DNA from: an uncultured Acetatifactor sp.
Lineage (GTDB): Bacteria; Bacillota; Clostridia; Lachnospirales; Lachnospiraceae
NCBI GenBank assembly: GCA_947631715.1
Contig: CANRMK010000068.1
Coordinates: 1-9,544 of the forward strand
Reading direction: 5' to 3'
Length of the DNA: 9,544 nt
Of the stretch, positions 6,417 through 9,544 are shown piece after piece. A program made the position numbers and the translations under genes. Positions within the stretch are counted from its first letter, which is position 1. Every line of letters starts with the position of its first letter. The notes beneath the pieces are model-generated. The model did not search any database and was not told where the DNA came from. It worked only from the letters and a program-made list of their open reading frames with translations.

Positions 6417-8246
6417 ATGCACTATGGATCTATCGTAAAGGCCCGCTTCCTTGAGCGGCCCAACCGGTTTATCGCCCGAGTGGAACTGGACGGGCGGACG
6501 GAGACGGTACACGTAAAAAATACCGGAAGATGCCGGGAGCTTCTTGTGGCAGGAGCCACAGTCTATCTTGAGAAGTCCTCCTCCCCGAATCGGTCAACGG
6601 CGTATGACCTGGTGGCGGTGGAAAAGGGAAAACGGCTGATCAATATGGATTCCCAGGCCCCGAACAGGGCGGTGGAGGAGTGGCTGAGGGCCGGGGGACT
6701 GTTCCCCGATGCGGTGCAGATCCGGCCCGAGACGAAATTTGGGAGTTCCCGGTTCGACTTTTACGTGGAGACCGGGACCGAGAAAGTCTTTATAGAGGTA
6801 AAGGGCGTTACGCTGGAGGAGGACGGAGTGGTGCGCTTCCCGGACGCCCCGTCTGAACGGGCGGTCAAGCACGTGGAGGAACTGACTGCGGCAAAGCGCC
6901 AGGGCTGCCGCGCACTTTTGCTATTCGTGATTCAGATGGAGGGAGTGAAATACTTTACTCCGAACCGGGACACGCATCCCGAATTTGCGGATGCGCTCTG
7001 CAGCGCGGCTCAGGCGGGGGTGGAGGTGCTTGCCTACGACTGCCGGGTGACGGAAGATTCCATGGAGATCGGCCGGCCGGTGAGGGTGGCGCTTGGGCCG
7101 GACGGGGAAAAGGGCTGTCTTTCGGAAAATTCAGCATATGTTAAGGAAACCTTAAGTATTGATGTGCTTTCCTCCATTCCAAAACCGCTCTTAATGTGGT
7201 ATGATGAAAACAGGCGGATCCTCCCCTGGAGAGAGGATCCGGCGCCCTACAGAGTCTGGGTGTCGGAGATCATGCTCCAGCAGACGAGGGTAGAGGCGGT
7301 AAAACCGTATTTTGAGCGGTTCATGAAAGCCCTGCCGGATATTCAGGCGCTGGCGGACGCGCCGGAGGAAAAGCTCTTGAAGCTCTGGGAGGGGCTGGGA
7401 TATTACAACAGGGCCCGCAATCTTCAGACAGCTGCCCGTCAGATCGTGGAGGAATACGGAGGCAGAATGCCGGACTCCTATGAGGAGCTGCTCAGGCTGA
7501 AAGGCATCGGCAGCTATACGGCGGGAGCAGTGGCGTCCATTGCCTATAAAAGGGCGGTCCCGGCGGTTGACGGCAACGTGCTGAGAGTGACGGCAAGGCT
7601 TACCGGGGAGGAAAGGCCTGTGACGGACCCGAAAGTGAAGACATGGGTGGAGGAAGAGCTGCGCCGGGTGATCCCGGAGGACCGGCCCGGAGACTTTAAC
7701 CAGGCCATGATGGAGCTGGGCGCCTGTGTGTGCATTCCCAACGGCGCTCCCCTTTGTGGGAAATGTCCTCTGAGCGGATCCTGTGTGGCCCATCTGGAGG
7801 GAAAGGAGGCTTCCTGCCCGGGGAAAGCCCCAAAGAAGCCGCGACGGGTGGAGCAAAAGACGATCCTGCTCATTCGGGACGAGAACCGGACGGTGCTGCG
7901 CAGGCGGCCCGGGAGAGGGCTGCTGGCGGGAATGTACGAGTTCCCGTCCATGGAGGGTTCCCGCACGGCGGAGGAAGTGGCGGCGTACCTGGACCGCAAT
8001 GGCATCAAAGTCCTGCGGATCCAGCCGTTAGAGGACGCCAGGCATATTTTTACCCACAGGGAATGGCATATGAAAGGGTATATGGTCAGGGTAGATGAGC
8101 TGGAGCCCAGAAAGCCCGGGGCGGAGACGGAGGACTGGCTCTACATCGAGCCCGGGGAGGCCGGGGAAAAGTATCCGATTCCCTCGGCTTTTGGCGCCTA
8201 CACGAAGTACCTTTTCATAAAACAGGGCAGGGAAAATATGGAATAG
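6417..8246 (+). CDS. SfsA-MutY fusion: nuclease-like domain plus A/G-specific adenine glycosylase
   Basis: One uninterrupted 609-residue frame joins two families. Residues 1-226 are SfsA-like: VHVKNTGRCRELL (31-43), RFDFYVE (112-118) and FIEVKGVTL (125-133). These supply the Asp114...Glu127-x-Lys129 set of a PD-(D/E)XK nuclease fold. Residues 227-252 are a linker. Residues about 254-609 are MutY, which removes adenine paired with 8-oxoguanine: SEIMLQQT with catalytic Glu284, helix-hairpin-helix LKGIGSYTAG (361-370), catalytic Asp385 in AVDGNV, four iron-sulfur cysteines (439, 447, 450, 456), and a NUDIX-like 8-oxoG-reading domain (about 480-605) with FTH at 545-547. AAGGAG (6403-6408) sits 8 nt before the ATG. 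Usual single proteins are about 230 and 350 residues, so both partners are full length. No independent ribosome site for MutY is evident in the linker. Confidence 0.93.
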   Translation: MHYGSIVKARFLERPNRFIARVELDGRTETVHVKNTGRCRELLVAGATVYLEKSSSPNRSTAYDLVAVEKGKRLINMDSQAPNRAVEEWLRAGGLFPDAVQIRPETKFGSSRFDFYVETGTEKVFIEVKGVTLEEDGVVRFPDAPSERAVKHVEELTAAKRQGCRALLLFVIQMEGVKYFTPNRDTHPEFADALCSAAQAGVEVLAYDCRVTEDSMEIGRPVRVALGPDGEKGCLSENSAYVKETLSIDVLSSIPKPLLMWYDENRRILPWREDPAPYRVWVSEIMLQQTRVEAVKPYFERFMKALPDIQALADAPEEKLLKLWEGLGYYNRARNLQTAARQIVEEYGGRMPDSYEELLRLKGIGSYTAGAVASIAYKRAVPAVDGNVLRVTARLTGEERPVTDPKVKTWVEEELRRVIPEDRPGDFNQAMMELGACVCIPNGAPLCGKCPLSGSCVAHLEGKEASCPGKAPKKPRRVEQKTILLIRDENRTVLRRRPGRGLLAGMYEFPSMEGSRTAEEVAAYLDRNGIKVLRIQPLEDARHIFTHREWHMKGYMVRVDELEPRKPGAETEDWLYIEPGEAGEKYPIPSAFGAYTKYLFIKQGRENME

Positions 8247-8256
8247 AGGGCTTAGA

Positions 8257-8264
8257 AACAAGCC
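8257..8264. repeat. Left 8-bp target-site duplication
   Basis: AACAAGCC directly precedes the left end of the palindromic element and is repeated exactly at 8462-8469 directly after its right end. An 8-bp duplication is the size produced by IS66-family transposition. Confidence 0.8.
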
Positions 8265-8461
8265 GTAACAGTTCAGCCATTCCCCTGCAAGTCACGCCCG
8301 GTACTGCCGATGTTCTCCCGGCAGACGCGCTTCCGCTCGGCTCCGCACGTAACGGACACTAGGCTCGAGAGTACCTCGCCAAGTGCCGACGTGCTCCAAC
8401 GGTCTGCCGGGAGAACATCGACAGTACCGGGCTGAATACGATGGAGGGGCTGAACTGTTAC
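8265..8461. mobile_element. 197-bp palindromic MITE-like element, probably IS66-type
   Basis: The ends are a perfect 14-bp inverted repeat: GTAACAGTTCAGCC (8265-8278) against GGCTGAACTGTTAC (8448-8461). Inside them, 31-bp arms (8296-8326 and 8402-8432) pair with one mismatch. An inner imperfect stem joins 8345-8369 to 8374-8394, with an apex near 8370-8373. The whole element can therefore fold as one long hairpin. It is flanked by perfect 8-bp direct repeats (AACAAGCC). Tips reading GTAA together with 8-bp duplications are characteristic of the IS66 family. No transposase frame fits inside, so it would need one supplied in trans. It lies 10 bp after the target duplication's upstream gene stop region, between mutY and the glycosyltransferase gene. 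Removing it and one duplication would leave a 66-bp gap between those genes. Confidence 0.8.
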
Positions 8462-8469
8462 AACAAGCC
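8462..8469. repeat. Right 8-bp target-site duplication
   Basis: An exact copy of AACAAGCC at 8257-8264. The next six bases, GTAACA (8470-8475), also equal the element's left tip. The original target may thus have resembled the element end, or the match may be chance. Confidence 0.8.
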
Positions 8470-8517
8470 GTAACAAAACGGGGGCTGCTATAAAAAGCGG
8501 CGGAAAAGAGGAAAAGA

Positions 8518-9544
8518 GTGAAGCTGTTATCAATCGCGGTACCTTGCTACAATTCAGAACAATATATGAGAAAGTGCATTGATTCCCTGCTTCCGGGCGG
8601 TGAAGATGTGGAGATCATCATTGTGGACGATGGCTCCACACAGGATCGGACGCCGGAGATCGCCGACGAGTATGCGGCCCGGTTCCCCACCATAGTGAGA
8701 GTGGTGCACCAGGCGAACGGCGGGCACGGATCCGCAGTGAACGCGGGAATAGCGGCGGCATCGGGACTTTATTTCAAGGTGGTGGACAGCGATGACTGGG
8801 TAAAGCAGGACGCCTATGAAAAGGTCCTGGATACGCTCCGGGAGCTGGCCGGAGGGGATAAGGCCCTGGACATGCTGATCTGCAATTATGTCTACGAAAA
8901 AGAGGGGGAGAGGCGCAAAAAGGTGATCCGCTACCGGCATACGCTTCCCCAGGAAAAGATGTTCACCTGGGATGAGTGCCACCATTTCCTGAAAGGCCAC
9001 TATATCCTGATGCATTCCGTGATCTTCCGCACGAAGCTTCTCAGGGACTGCGGGCTTAAGCTGCCGGAACACACCTTTTATGTGGACAATCTCTATGTGT
9101 TCGAGCCGCTGCCCTATGTGCAGAACATGTACTATCTGGACGTGAATTTCTACCGCTATTATATCGGGCGGGAGGATCAGTCCGTAAATGAGGACGTGAT
9201 GATCTCGCGCATTGACCAGCAGCTGAAAGTCAATAAACTGATGATAGATTATCTTGTGGAGAAAAAGCCGGAGCTTGTCAGGAACAAGCGCAGATACCAG
9301 TATATGAGAAATTATCTGGAAATCATCACCACAGTCTCGTCGGTGCTCCTGATCCGATCCGGAACGGAGGAGAATCTGCAGAAGAAGCAGGATCTGTGGC
9401 GGTATATGAAGAGCAGGGACAGGAGCCTGTTCGCCTGGATGCGCAGCGGCATCATGGGAGGGACTATGAATCTGCCGGGGCGGGGAGGACGAAAAATCTC
9501 TGTCCGCGCCTACAAGATCTGTCAGAGGATCTTCAAATTTAATT
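8518..9544 (+). CDS. Family 2 glycosyltransferase, open at the right edge
   Basis: The frame begins at GTG 8518, 5 nt after AGAGGA (8507-8512), and runs 342 complete codons to the last base without a stop. The N-terminal GT-A fold is clear: LLSIAVPCYNSE (3-14), EIIIVDDGSTQD (32-43) for nucleotide-sugar binding, NGGHGSAVNAG (67-77), and the metal-binding VVDSDDW (88-94). The C-terminal half is less conserved, with aromatic patches (YVDNLYVFEPLPYV) and a basic tail. There is no obvious membrane segment. It should transfer a sugar from a nucleotide donor to a cell-surface glycan, glycolipid or exopolysaccharide, but the acceptor cannot be inferred. The final residues (ICQRIFKFN) resemble a family C-terminus, so the stop is probably just past the window. 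The palindromic element is inserted in its upstream region. Confidence 0.92.
   Translation, partial: MKLLSIAVPCYNSEQYMRKCIDSLLPGGEDVEIIIVDDGSTQDRTPEIADEYAARFPTIVRVVHQANGGHGSAVNAGIAAASGLYFKVVDSDDWVKQDAYEKVLDTLRELAGGDKALDMLICNYVYEKEGERRKKVIRYRHTLPQEKMFTWDECHHFLKGHYILMHSVIFRTKLLRDCGLKLPEHTFYVDNLYVFEPLPYVQNMYYLDVNFYRYYIGREDQSVNEDVMISRIDQQLKVNKLMIDYLVEKKPELVRNKRRYQYMRNYLEIITTVSSVLLIRSGTEENLQKKQDLWRYMKSRDRSLFAWMRSGIMGGTMNLPGRGGRKISVRAYKICQRIFKFN

Noticed and set aside
6224..6454. 76-codon + strand frame across the 66-bp repeats
   Set aside because: It starts at TTG with no ribosome site and runs into the start of the sfsA-mutY fusion. It is recorded as a repeat instead.
8489..8494. TATAAA as a -10 box for the glycosyltransferase gene
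   Set aside because: No acceptable -35 sequence lies 15-19 nt upstream, so a promoter here is unsupported.
8273..8533. 86-codon - strand frame across the palindromic element
   Set aside because: It falls inside the hairpin element and its flank. The inverted-repeat structure explains the sequence better than a gene does.

Overview
The window looks like a chromosomal segment of a Gram-positive, gut-type Clostridia, most likely Lachnospiraceae. The grounds are inference from protein sequence: a DUF1653 protein, a cN-I type 5'-nucleotidase, a GH3 glycosidase, a clostridial-style GT2 glycosyltransferase, purine-rich GGAGG ribosome sites, and a Bacillus/Clostridium-type LexA operator. All recognisable genes are on the + strand. 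No rRNA, tRNA, CRISPR array or complete transposase was seen.

Layout. Positions 1-666 are strikingly AT-rich and hold the tail of a membrane protein and a small three-helix membrane protein of unknown function. The start region of the second carries an 11-bp tandem duplication. Near 670-730 the composition switches to GC-rich and stays so. Next come an NAD(P)-binding epimerase/dehydratase-like protein (728-1621), a leader made of six 17-bp tandem repeats ending in a palindrome (1652-1756), and a cytoplasmic GH3 glycoside hydrolase (1771-3909).

The 3910-4541 region is the most distinctive. A good sigma-A-type promoter is overlaid by one LexA/SOS box and followed by a second. It drives a 124-residue single-pass membrane or exported protein of unknown family (4039-4413), a candidate DNA-damage-inducible cell-envelope or division effector. 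A separate strong promoter then drives a DUF1653 protein whose linker holds a recent 63-bp duplication (4542-5177), followed by a cytosolic 5'-nucleotidase (5269-6207).

After a 209-bp gap with about two and a third copies of a 66-67-bp repeat comes a 609-residue protein (6417-8246). It fuses an SfsA-type PD-(D/E)XK nuclease-like domain to a complete MutY adenine glycosylase. Just downstream is a 197-bp palindromic element with 14-bp inverted ends starting GTAA and perfect 8-bp flanking duplications, which is a non-autonomous (MITE-like) element of IS66 type. The window closes with a family 2 glycosyltransferase (8518 to the edge), open to the last base.

Together the genes read as housekeeping and accessory functions (sugar metabolism, nucleotide turnover, oxidative DNA damage repair, surface glycan synthesis) rather than one pathway. 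The two DNA-damage-related items, the SOS-controlled small membrane protein and the nuclease-glycosylase fusion, lie about 2 kb apart, but nothing shows that they are linked.
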